From Paraferrimonas sp. SM1919 (GTDB lineage: Bacteria; Pseudomonadota; Gammaproteobacteria; Enterobacterales; Shewanellaceae): DNA of 51,255 nt. Each line of letters opens with the position of its first letter. Positions within the stretch are counted from its first letter, which is position 1. A program made the translations under genes and the position numbers. This document shows positions 34,629 through 43,392 of the stretch, piece by piece. The stretch lies in NCBI RefSeq assembly GCF_010993985.1, contig NZ_WINH01000027.1, positions 1 through 51,255 of the forward strand, written 5' to 3'. Below the pieces are notes generated by a model that had not been told where the DNA came from, made no database searches, and worked only from the letters and a program-made list of their open reading frames with translations.

Positions 34629-36765
34629 CAGACAAGCCTTCAAGTGATTCAATCGCAGCCTCAATGAGTTCTTCAGCTTCCTCTTTGTGACCAACCAAAG
34701 CTAATAGATCATTGTTTTGTTGCTCAAACTCATTGAAAATATGTTTTGCTGGCGAGACTTCCATTAATTCAGCTTCTAACTTTGCAATGTATTCTTTAAT
34801 ATCTTGTCTGGTTTGTAATTTAAGTTTATCTCGGCCAAACGCGACCATATCTTGAGCATAATTTCTAGCCGAACGCCCACTCAGGGTACCAGATGGTTGG
34901 AGTTCTTTAGGGATTGCCGCTTTGTAGTTAATTTCCAAGTTTTCAGGATAAATGCCAGATAAAATTGAGCGGACCATATCAAGCTCAATAACATCATCAT
35001 TAATCAGCGGCTCTAACTTAGTCGTTAAATCTCGTTTTAACTTCTTTTTCCAGTTAAAAAGCACTTCTTCAGATGTTGCCGACACATGATCTTCAACATT
35101 TTGTATAAGCAACTCTAGTTTGGCAAATGCGGCACCTGTACGTATCTGCTCTACTGTTCTACTGGCACTACAGGCACCACCACTTTTTACCGTCGTTTGA
35201 GTCAGAACATTAAAGTTATCAATGCTAGCGCTAATCCTTTCTTTCATGAATTTAGATAGTGCAATTTTAAGCTCACGAACTGAATCTGCATAAAAATCAT
35301 TTAACTCATCAGTAATTTTATCTCTAAAACTTTGAATTAATTCAGATCTTTGCTTTAATTCTGCAACATCATAATCATCAAGTGCATCTAACTTAGCTTC
35401 GAGAGCATTTTGCAATTTATCCTTACAAAGTAAATGAATTTTCGATATTTTTTTACTGTAGGCTTCATTAGCTTCCTCGATCAATCGGTACTTATTTTCG
35501 TTAACATTAGCTAACACCGTATTCAAAAACGTATATTTAGAAATAGTTGAAAGGTTAACCATAGAACTATTATCGTCTTTAAAATCGTCAGGAAAAACTT
35601 GTTGAAGCCTATCTAACAGCAGTTGCTCATCAGCACTCAAATCTGTATCTTTGGCAACTTTTTTACACATAGTCTCAGCATATGATGAAACCAAAATAAC
35701 ACGCTCTTTGGCTTCTTCAATCAGCTCATCATACATGCTATCCACTTCCAAATTTGTCGCTTTCAAATTTCGAAATGTACGACTAGCAAGCATTGAAAGC
35801 TTTGTCTGAATATGGTCAATACGTTCAGGCAGGCCTCCTTGTAATTCCATATTAAACAATTGGCTATCTAACTTGCTGCCAACAATATACAACTCCCTTG
35901 CTTTTTCAGAATTCGCGACCCTATCAATCAGCTTTACATCTTCATTATTTAAGAACTGCCCGCAAGGGGTAACGATGAATACAACATCGCAACTTTTCAA
36001 CCTACGGCGGGTAATGCTTTCACGGGATGCAACAGGATCATTGATACCAGGCGTATCGACAATCTTAATCCCTTTTAAGGAATCTAAAGGCAGACGAATA
36101 TGAACAGATTTTGTAAATGGGGTGTATTTACCATCAGAGCCTACATAGTCCAAAATCTCTTTATTAATATTGTAGGGATCATCTACTTTTAGGGTTAACT
36201 TATCATCGCTCGGTAAATTATCGATATGAGCTTGAATATCATTGTAGCAATGCAGGTAGAAAGAAAGCTCGTCATCTTTCATTAAACTGTCAGCATACTC
36301 GACCGCCTTGCGTTCAATGTCTGAGCCAACTAACTTCTTAATAAAATTTGAATTTTCATGAATGTAGTCTTCAATAAGCCTTGAACGCTTCCGCTCATAC
36401 TCTCTAGATTTTAATTCTATGTCTTTAATATCATTCTGATTGTAAAGCTCTACCTCTATAGATGCTTCTTCATCATAAGACAATATTGTTAGTGCTGCAG
36501 TCATAGGGGTTGCCGCTTTAGGCAACACCTCTTCACCCTCAAAAAATAAGGTATTAACAATTGAAGACTTACCTGCTTTTACACGCCCCACAATGCCTAT
36601 TTCAAGAGTATCATCTTGATTATTAACAACACTCTTAAACTCTTCAACAGTGGGCAAATTAGTCTCACTAATTACCTGTGCTGCACTAGAGCCATAAGCC
36701 CCTTCATGCGCTTTCAAATGCGCTGATAACTCTTCTAGTTTTGTTATCGTTAAACTTGTACTCAT
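34621..36765 (-). CDS. Dynamin-like GTPase 1
   Basis: This 714-residue large GTPase has P-loop GRVKAGKSS (60-68), G2 region ATPMTAAL (about 86-92), DTPG (237-240), and SKLD (297-300) in place of canonical N/TKxD. The rest is long helical and coiled-coil sequence typical of bacterial dynamins (CrfC/LeoA class). No transmembrane helix is obvious, so membrane contact would be through the helical stalk. It overlaps the preceding T5orf172 gene by 4 bp (ATGA) and the following dynamin gene by 8 bp; the pair is presumably made stoichiometrically. A paired-dynamin layout is known for Eleos/LeoABC antiphage systems. Its assignment to that system is inference. Confidence 0.85.
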   Translation of the reverse strand: MSTSLTITKLEELSAHLKAHEGAYGSSAAQVISETNLPTVEEFKSVVNNQDDTLEIGIVGRVKAGKSSIVNTLFFEGEEVLPKAATPMTAALTILSYDEEASIEVELYNQNDIKDIELKSREYERKRSRLIEDYIHENSNFIKKLVGSDIERKAVEYADSLMKDDELSFYLHCYNDIQAHIDNLPSDDKLTLKVDDPYNINKEILDYVGSDGKYTPFTKSVHIRLPLDSLKGIKIVDTPGINDPVASRESITRRRLKSCDVVFIVTPCGQFLNNEDVKLIDRVANSEKARELYIVGSKLDSQLFNMELQGGLPERIDHIQTKLSMLASRTFRNLKATNLEVDSMYDELIEEAKERVILVSSYAETMCKKVAKDTDLSADEQLLLDRLQQVFPDDFKDDNSSMVNLSTISKYTFLNTVLANVNENKYRLIEEANEAYSKKISKIHLLCKDKLQNALEAKLDALDDYDVAELKQRSELIQSFRDKITDELNDFYADSVRELKIALSKFMKERISASIDNFNVLTQTTVKSGGACSASRTVEQIRTGAAFAKLELLIQNVEDHVSATSEEVLFNWKKKLKRDLTTKLEPLINDDVIELDMVRSILSGIYPENLEINYKAAIPKELQPSGTLSGRSARNYAQDMVAFGRDKLKLQTRQDIKEYIAKLEAELMEVSPAKHIFNEFEQQNNDLLALVGHKEEAEELIEAAIESLEGLSDD

Positions 36766-37337
36766 TTATTACCTCTTAATACTTCTAAGGCGTTTTTGAC
36801 TGATTTCTTGCTCAGCTTATTTGTTGTTTTCGGCTCTGCTACCGAGTTTTGTAGACTGCTTGTACCGTCAAAATCACTAAGTTCTTTTAATATTTGCTTT
36901 AAAGCTTCAAATTTTGTCTCGAGCGTTGAATACTGATCTTTTAAACGTTCATGTTCTTTTAAAACCTTGTCTTTTTCTTCATTAGCTGCAGACAGTTCTT
37001 TCTCTAAATCTGCAATAGTTATCCTTAGCTCTCGAGCACTAGTACCGTGCTTTAAAAACTCACCACATTTTTCAGCAACTTCCTTAGGTGTCCCCTCAAA
37101 CCACTCAGAAACACCCCCATAGGACTTATGATGGCGCCGACTGAAATAGCGTTCTAAGAATGAGTGAATATCTCTTTCTGTTTGCTCGATATGTTCATTA
37201 TCTACATCAAAATCAGTAAACAGCACGTAATCAGGATTTTCAGTTTCTGCAACGCGTACAAAAGCATCACGAGTGGTCATCCCTACTTTGGCCAAATCAG
37301 GCTTAGTAGTATCCCAAGCTACATAAATCTTACCCAT
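36762..37337 (-). CDS. T5orf172/GIY-YIG nuclease domain protein with coiled coil
   Basis: This 191-residue protein has residues 1-85 matching the T5orf172 (MUG113) branch of GIY-YIG: IYVAWDTTKPDLAKVGMTTR with the strand pair (IYV, KVG), catalytic-type Arg28, Glu in HIEQTERDIH (about 50-58) and GGVSEWF (74-80). Residues about 105-150 form a strongly predicted coiled coil (LEKELSAANEEKDKVLKEHE), then a basic tail. It lies 35 bp after hsdR and is coupled to the dynamin gene by ATGA. The coiled coil may dock onto the dynamins. The nuclease role is inferred from the family. Confidence 0.8.
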   Translation of the reverse strand: MGKIYVAWDTTKPDLAKVGMTTRDAFVRVAETENPDYVLFTDFDVDNEHIEQTERDIHSFLERYFSRRHHKSYGGVSEWFEGTPKEVAEKCGEFLKHGTSARELRITIADLEKELSAANEEKDKVLKEHERLKDQYSTLETKFEALKQILKELSDFDGTSSLQNSVAEPKTTNKLSKKSVKNALEVLRGNK

Positions 37338-37372
37338 TGTTCACCTTGTTACTTTCATTTATTCGCACAGGG

Positions 37373-40300
37373 TTAAGCCGCCCAACCATCGGCGACCACT
37401 TCTGCTTGCTTTAATACAAGCTCAATAGCCTCATCAGCTTTATCTGGTGGGTATTTCCAGCGACGCAGTAAACGACGAACCAAGTTACGCATTCTGGCGC
37501 GAACAGCCTCACGCTTTTGCCAGTCTACAGTGGCAGACTTTCTAAGCTGTTGCGTAAGCTCAATAGCTAAGGCACGCAAGGCATCATCACCAAGCTCTCT
37601 TACTGACGCTTCGTTAACGACTAAGGCACGGTAAAAAGCCATTTCATCGGGTGATAGCTTTAATTTATCAAGTAGTTCCGCATCTTCTTGCATCTCTTTT
37701 GCCCACTGGATCAACTCTTCAATCACTTGAGCAGTTTCAATGCTGCGGTTATGGTATTTATTAAGGGTATTCTGAATTAACTCAGAATACTTTTTCTCTT
37801 GCACTACGTCGCTTTTAAGGCGAGATTTGACCTCATCACGTAAGAGCTTTTCCAGTAACTCAACCGCAAGGTTACGTTCTTTCATGTTCTTCACATCTTC
37901 CATAAACTCTTCAGAAAGCAGTGAAATATTCGGCTTATCAAGTCCTACTAAACTGAAGATATCATCCACGCCTTCCGCCACAATGGCGTTGTCTAGAATA
38001 CGTTTTAAGGTGCTATTACGCTCTTGCTCGGTGCGCTTCTTATCAACATTAGAATGCTTTAAAAAAGCCGTTTTAATGGCAGAGTAAAAGGCAACCTCAG
38101 CCTTTAGCTCTTTTGCTTCTGGTAAGGTGCTGCATAATGAATAAGCCTTACTTAATGCTGCCATTTCATCTAAAAAACGTTTCTTGCCATCACGTTTGGT
38201 TTCACCTTTGCTGTTAGTATGTGACAAACCTGATATATGATTAGCCGCCCCAGGAATTAACCTTAGCGGTTGCTTTTCAAAGGTATCCAAATAGATAAAG
38301 GTTTGCCCATCAACAGGTGTGGCAAACATGTCACGGATAACACTGACCTTTTCAGAAAACACACTAAAGGCCTCAGCAGTGTCCACCGTTGGTTGTCCTT
38401 TACCGTTACTGTTAGTATAAGTTTTCAGGGCATTTTTAAGTTCGTTAGCAATACCTATATAGTCCACCACCAATCCACCAGGTTTATCCTTAAATACGCG
38501 GTTCACCCTAGCAATTGCTTGCATCAAGTTATGCCCTTTCATTGGCTTATCCACGTACATGGTATGGCAACTGGGAGCATCAAAACCCGTTAGCCACATA
38601 TCACGCACAATCACCAGCTGAAGCTCATCATTTACGTCTTTAAAGCGGCCCTCAAACGCTTTTCGGGTCGTCTTATCATAAACATGATGCTGTAATTTAG
38701 CAGGATCTGACGCACTGCCAGTCATTACAATTTTAATGGTGCCCTTGGCTGGATCATCGCTATGCCATTCAGGCTTAAGCGCAACAATTTCGTTGTATAA
38801 ATCCACACAGATCTCACGGCTCATAGCCACAATCATCGCTTTACCCGGCAAGGTGCTAATACGAGTAGTGAAATGCTCAACTAAGTCTTTGGCCACTTGC
38901 TGCAGCCTTGGCTTACTGCCAACGAGTTTTTCAACTGCAGCCCATTTGGTTCTTACTTGCTGACGGTGATTAGTATCGTCATCACCTTCAAGCTCTTCTT
39001 CAAAGTCATCATTAAGCGCTTCTAATGCTGCATCTTCAATATTGAGCTTCGCTAAGCGTGATTCATAATAGATCGGTACTGTAGCCCCATCGTCTACGGC
39101 ATCTTGAATATCATAAATAGAGACGTAGTCACCAAACACTGCGCGGGTATCTCTGTCATCCAGAGCAACAGGGGTGCCAGTAAAGCCAATGAATGAAGCA
39201 TTAGGTAAAGCATCTCGTAAGTATTTGGCATAACCATACACGTAGCGCTGCTCCACCACCTCACCATGCTCGTTTTTAATATCAGCTAAGCGAGCTTGAT
39301 TGCCATATTGGCTGCGGTGTGCCTCATCTGAAACTACCACAATGTTGGCGCGCTTAGAGAGAACTGGATGTTTAAGCTCATCATTAATCAAGGCAAAGCG
39401 CTGAATCGTCGTGAATATAATACCGCCCGATTGTCGGCCCTTTAACAAATCACGTAAATTATCTCGCCCTACAGCGTGTTCAGGGATTTGCTTAAGAACA
39501 TCTGTAGCCATACTAAAGGTGTTGTAAAGCTGCCCATCTAAGTCATTGCGGTCTGTTACTACCACAATGGTTGGGTTATTCATGGCCGACTGCTGCAATA
39601 GCTTACTGGCATAACAGACCATAGAGATACTTTTGCCGCTGCCTTGGGTGTGCCAAACCACCCCCGCTTTACCGCTACCGGGCTTAATGTTACTGAGCCC
39701 ACGGCTTGCCTTAACCTGATATTGCGGCGCACTATCGGCCACCATGGGTAATTCGTCGGCTTGCTTGGCCAACACCGTGGCTTCTACCGCGGCCCTGACC
39801 GCATGGAACTGGTGATAGCCAGCTATCTTTTTAATTAGCTTATCGTTATCGGTTTCAAACAGAATAAAGTAGCGAATGTAATCAAGCAGCAGTTCAGGTT
39901 TAAAAAAACCTTTCACTAAAGTTTCCAACTGCCAATCAAACATAGGCCTATCATCTTCACCACTAACGGTTTTCCAAGGTAAAAAACGCTCTTTGTTGGC
40001 AGTAAGTGATCCGACCCTAGCGTTCCATCCATCACTAATAACCAATGCCTCGTTAAATACAAATAAATCAGTAATTTCATCTTTATAGGTTTGCAGCTGA
40101 TTAAACGCATCCCAAATATCGGTGCTTTCATTGGCGGGGTTTTTCAGCTCTACCACTGCTACAGGTAAGCCATTAATAAACACCACCACATCAGGCCTAC
40201 GGTTACCTTTGCTGCCAGTAATGGTAAATTGGTTAACGACTAGAAAGTGGTTATTAGAGGTAGAGCTAAAGTCCATCAAGCTTGCATGGGTGTGAGTTGT

Positions 40301-40627
40301 GGTAGGCGTACCATCAACCACCTTGGTGTATTCAACAGGCACACCTTCAATCAGCAGCTTATGAAAATTATGGTTACTTTTAATTAGAACAGGGCTATCA
40401 GGGTTGACCACAGCAGCCACTACTTGGTTAATGGCATCTTGCGGTAGTTCAGGGTTAAGCTTCTCAACCTGCTTAATCAGCAAAGGCTCTAGCACCACCT
40501 TATGATAATCATCACGTAATGGATTGCTGCTATCCGGAGCAATATCCACGCCATGCTGATACTCATAGCCAACACCCTTAAACCACTCTAAGCATTCATT
40601 TTCTAATTGGTCTTCCGTGATATTCAT
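37373..40627 (-). CDS. hsdR: Type I restriction enzyme R subunit
   Basis: HsdR is the translocating and cleaving subunit of a type I restriction-modification complex. From the ATG at 40627 it has 1084 residues; a TTG at 40642 is less likely. An N-terminal PD-(D/E)XK nuclease has Asp146 (RRPDVVVF) and Glu160/Lys162 (VVELKNP). Superfamily 2 helicase motifs follow: TQGSGKSISM (I), DEAHRSQYG (II) and GFTGTP (III). The helical C-terminus binds the methylase. It is separated from hsdS by four extra genes, all on the same strand, so the RM operon is interrupted by accessory genes but not split. Confidence 0.97.
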   Translation of the reverse strand: MNITEDQLENECLEWFKGVGYEYQHGVDIAPDSSNPLRDDYHKVVLEPLLIKQVEKLNPELPQDAINQVVAAVVNPDSPVLIKSNHNFHKLLIEGVPVEYTKVVDGTPTTTHTHASLMDFSSTSNNHFLVVNQFTITGSKGNRRPDVVVFINGLPVAVVELKNPANESTDIWDAFNQLQTYKDEITDLFVFNEALVISDGWNARVGSLTANKERFLPWKTVSGEDDRPMFDWQLETLVKGFFKPELLLDYIRYFILFETDNDKLIKKIAGYHQFHAVRAAVEATVLAKQADELPMVADSAPQYQVKASRGLSNIKPGSGKAGVVWHTQGSGKSISMVCYASKLLQQSAMNNPTIVVVTDRNDLDGQLYNTFSMATDVLKQIPEHAVGRDNLRDLLKGRQSGGIIFTTIQRFALINDELKHPVLSKRANIVVVSDEAHRSQYGNQARLADIKNEHGEVVEQRYVYGYAKYLRDALPNASFIGFTGTPVALDDRDTRAVFGDYVSIYDIQDAVDDGATVPIYYESRLAKLNIEDAALEALNDDFEEELEGDDDTNHRQQVRTKWAAVEKLVGSKPRLQQVAKDLVEHFTTRISTLPGKAMIVAMSREICVDLYNEIVALKPEWHSDDPAKGTIKIVMTGSASDPAKLQHHVYDKTTRKAFEGRFKDVNDELQLVIVRDMWLTGFDAPSCHTMYVDKPMKGHNLMQAIARVNRVFKDKPGGLVVDYIGIANELKNALKTYTNSNGKGQPTVDTAEAFSVFSEKVSVIRDMFATPVDGQTFIYLDTFEKQPLRLIPGAANHISGLSHTNSKGETKRDGKKRFLDEMAALSKAYSLCSTLPEAKELKAEVAFYSAIKTAFLKHSNVDKKRTEQERNSTLKRILDNAIVAEGVDDIFSLVGLDKPNISLLSEEFMEDVKNMKERNLAVELLEKLLRDEVKSRLKSDVVQEKKYSELIQNTLNKYHNRSIETAQVIEELIQWAKEMQEDAELLDKLKLSPDEMAFYRALVVNEASVRELGDDALRALAIELTQQLRKSATVDWQKREAVRARMRNLVRRLLRRWKYPPDKADEAIELVLKQAEVVADGWAA

Positions 40628-40638
40628 AATTTTTCTTA

Positions 40639-40836
40639 TCAAAATATTGATTTAATTCTGCGTGCAAGATAATCACCAAGCACTAATTCTATAAATGCCA
40701 AAACGGCATATGGGCCCCATACAAAAAACCACACTATGGCAATCAACCCATAAACAGGATAGGCAACTTCGCCCGACTTAGTAAACAGCCCTATTACAAA
40801 GCCTATGGTTAAGAAGACGATAATGTAAAAAAGCAT
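40639..40836 (-). CDS. Small two-helix membrane protein
   Basis: This 65-residue protein starts at the ATG at 40836, with a perfect AGGAGG about 6 nt upstream; an upstream GTG at 40842 is rejected. Two hydrophobic segments (about 2-18, FYIIVFLTIGFVIGLF, and about 31-52, LIAIVWFFVWGPYAVLAFIEL) are followed by a basic tail, ARRIKS. It sits between the helicase and hsdR genes with short spacings. No family is recognised. In this context it could be a membrane effector, an anchor, or an unrelated insertion. Confidence 0.7.
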   Translation of the reverse strand: MLFYIIVFLTIGFVIGLFTKSGEVAYPVYGLIAIVWFFVWGPYAVLAFIELVLGDYLARRIKSIF

Positions 40837-40845
40837 ATGCACCTC

Positions 40846-42816
40846 CTATATAGCTGTTGATTCAGCTATTTCAAGGCTGAAAAAGGATGAGAATTGATTA
40901 TCCTTACTTTTGTCTAGTACAATCAAATTCTCTGTAGTCCTGGTAATAGAGGTATAGGCCACCTCTGGGCTATCTCCGTCATCCAAAATATAAAACACGG
41001 TTTTCGATTCCAAGCCTTTATAGCTATGAATAGTTGATAACTTTATATGGCCACTATTCCCATAAAAATGATTTTTCTTGGCACGTCTTGCAGATTCAAT
41101 CCTTGAGACAGCTTGCTGCTTTGTGATTAATTCACGAAGTTCTAGTTCATTTAATTGCTTTAACTTTTCTATGCTAAAGGTAGGCGGTAATAGCAACTGG
41201 GCATGCAACTCTTCATAGTCTTCAAACATACAATGCACATTCTCTCGTTCCTTAAATAACTCTGCTAAATGCCTTACACAGAATATATGTGAAGACAAGA
41301 TCACAATATCATTGGGGTGAAGGCTATGTTGCTGAATAAAGCTATTAATTTTTTCAAAAGCATTGGGGATCCAGTCATCCGGCAAAGGCTCATAGACCAT
41401 TAAATCAAAGTTAAAGCCTGTTTGCGTATCCATCACTGCAGTCAATTCACTATCGGAATACTTTTCTAGTAAATACTTTTCTTGAAAGTCTTTAAAAAGC
41501 TGATTAAGTGGTGAGTCTTGTGTCGTCCTATACGAACGCTTTAGCTTAACCCAGCGCCCAAAGCCCTGTGCAATTACTGCAGCCCTTTGCGTTTCACGCT
41601 GATAGATATTTTGCGATTCATCTCCAAAAAGTACCATCTCGCCATTTTCGGCTAAAAAGTTATCTCTAACAATTTTTACCCATTCAGGCTCGTAGTCTTG
41701 CACCTCATCAATCAAAATAGTGTCAAACTTTTCAACTGACTTATCTTTGAAGTAATCGGTTTTAAAGATCTCATCAAATGAAGCCCCTTCACGGAGTGAA
41801 TGAATATCTTCACCAATGGCAATTAATTGAGATATAAAAAATTGATGATAATTGGTCACACCATAGTTGTACTGATCCCTTCGGCCTAAAATATCGCTAA
41901 CTTTGTCTTTAATTAAGTTCTTAAGGGTAATATTAAAGGTGACGATTAATACTGTATTGCCATGGCGTTCTTGAGCATTGGTTGCACGATTTGCCAAAAT
42001 GGTTGTTTTACCACAGCCTGCTACCCCTTTCACTTTTTGATGACCAGGCTTACTTAGCGTTAAGCCATGTTGTTTATCATCAAGCTTTGGCAAAATCCCT
42101 TGGGTTTTAGTATGTTCGCTAGGCAATAAACGACGCTTAAAATCATCGTAGATTCTGTCATCAAACAATACATGACTGTTTGTACTTTTGATCTTCCTAA
42201 TCAATGAATCTAGTGCATCGTTACCGTATGCCAAGCTTTTATCTCTAGTTAACGCCTTGGAATAACGCTGTAACTTATCAGACTGCCAATTATATTCATC
42301 GTAACTAATCTTTTTCTTTGCCAGTTGCTGACTCAGTTCCTGTTTTACAAAGTTAATGGACTGTTCCGCCCCCATATAAAGTTGATTAATACTGCTCTTA
42401 TTTGCACAGTGTAAATACACTAAAGGGTATACAACTCGATAAAAATTGGGATTGCTTAAATTGTTTAGGCCAAGAACAGGAAGGTGGAGTTCATACAGAT
42501 TTTTCTTATACCTAAAGGCTTGCGACTGAGGAGAAGCAATGGCAACCCACCTTGTACCATTATTGACCTGCCAACGATTACGCTCGGTAATTCGGTAGTT
42601 CGCTAGCTGATAATCCTTCACCTCTATAACAAAGGCACCTACCCCTTCTTTTAAAACTATAAAATCGGGCCTATCCCCATCCAAAAAAGGATTAAAAAAG
42701 ATTTCATAGCTGTCATCTAGGTTTGTAACTAAATAGTTCGCCAAGTAAAGCTCGCCTTCGGTGGGCTTTACTTTTAAACGACTGATATTGTCAAAATCTG
42801 GGTAAATGATAGCCAT
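40846..42816 (-). CDS. NERD-domain nuclease fused to UvrD/Rep-type helicase
   Basis: This 656-residue protein has an N-terminal NERD nuclease-related domain with Asp51 (DRPDFIVL) and Glu65/Lys67 (FVIEVKDY), a PD-(D/E)XK-like triad. The helicase core has VAGCGKTT (265-272), ILIDEVQDYEPEW (Walker B, superfamily 1), the motif KRSYRT, and STIHSYKGLE near the C-terminus. It is a DNA nuclease-helicase of the type often found with type I RM systems and phage defence islands. It sits 9 bp after the 188-residue gene and 9 bp before the small membrane gene, implying co-expression. Confidence 0.9.
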   Translation of the reverse strand: MAIIYPDFDNISRLKVKPTEGELYLANYLVTNLDDSYEIFFNPFLDGDRPDFIVLKEGVGAFVIEVKDYQLANYRITERNRWQVNNGTRWVAIASPQSQAFRYKKNLYELHLPVLGLNNLSNPNFYRVVYPLVYLHCANKSSINQLYMGAEQSINFVKQELSQQLAKKKISYDEYNWQSDKLQRYSKALTRDKSLAYGNDALDSLIRKIKSTNSHVLFDDRIYDDFKRRLLPSEHTKTQGILPKLDDKQHGLTLSKPGHQKVKGVAGCGKTTILANRATNAQERHGNTVLIVTFNITLKNLIKDKVSDILGRRDQYNYGVTNYHQFFISQLIAIGEDIHSLREGASFDEIFKTDYFKDKSVEKFDTILIDEVQDYEPEWVKIVRDNFLAENGEMVLFGDESQNIYQRETQRAAVIAQGFGRWVKLKRSYRTTQDSPLNQLFKDFQEKYLLEKYSDSELTAVMDTQTGFNFDLMVYEPLPDDWIPNAFEKINSFIQQHSLHPNDIVILSSHIFCVRHLAELFKERENVHCMFEDYEELHAQLLLPPTFSIEKLKQLNELELRELITKQQAVSRIESARRAKKNHFYGNSGHIKLSTIHSYKGLESKTVFYILDDGDSPEVAYTSITRTTENLIVLDKSKDNQFSSFFSLEIAESTAI

Positions 42817-42825
42817 TGAGTATCC

Positions 42826-43392
42826 TTATAAAAACGGCAATCCTAGAAGCGCAGCAACGGCGCCTATTGGGCTAATAGGTAGCGCTGTCTCGGTGACAAC
42901 TTCAGCTAAACCCTCACTCACTGCGTCACTGCTAACTGAACTTGCCTCCCCTGCAAGGGCATCACTCACCGAAGAGGTTAACTCAGCATTTTCAATGCCA
43001 GAATCAATCACCATAGGATCGTCAACTTGCGCAGCCACTTCACTAGTCGCAATAATAGGAATATCAGGGTTATCAGCTAGTGTCTCCCTGATGTAACTTA
43101 CATCATCAGTCGCTTTTAACTGCAACTCTGCCGCCACTTCGCCATCAAGGTAAATGGATAAATCGGTATCTGGATGATTAGTCGCCTCATGAATACTTGC
43201 TTCTAGCCCTTGCTCGTTTAGCGCACTGGTGACTTGCTGCTCGAACACCATTCCTTTTACATTGCTTATGTGGCCTGTCATCGCCTCACTATCGGCATTA
43301 CCAAAAAAATCAGCAATATCATCATTGCTGGAACTTTCTAGGTCGTTATAGCCCCTTCTGACTGAATCAAAAACGTCTATTTTTTCTGACAT
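42826..43392 (-). CDS. Unknown protein with possible PD-(D/E)XK motif and hydrophobic tail
   Basis: This 188-residue protein belongs to no family I recognise. Residues 45-100 contain VKGMVFEQQV (helix with Glu), then PDTDLSIYL and AAELQLKATDD, a spacing consistent with Asp-x11-ExxxK-like nuclease cores. Residues 125-170 are Ser/Ala/Val-rich and acidic. The end, ISPIGAVAALLGLPFL, is a short Gly-rich hydrophobic segment. Its ATG overlaps the previous stop (TAATG). It may be a diverged restriction-like nuclease or a toxin-type effector; this is inference from a short motif only. Confidence 0.6.
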   Translation of the reverse strand: MSEKIDVFDSVRRGYNDLESSSNDDIADFFGNADSEAMTGHISNVKGMVFEQQVTSALNEQGLEASIHEATNHPDTDLSIYLDGEVAAELQLKATDDVSYIRETLADNPDIPIIATSEVAAQVDDPMVIDSGIENAELTSSVSDALAGEASSVSSDAVSEGLAEVVTETALPISPIGAVAALLGLPFL

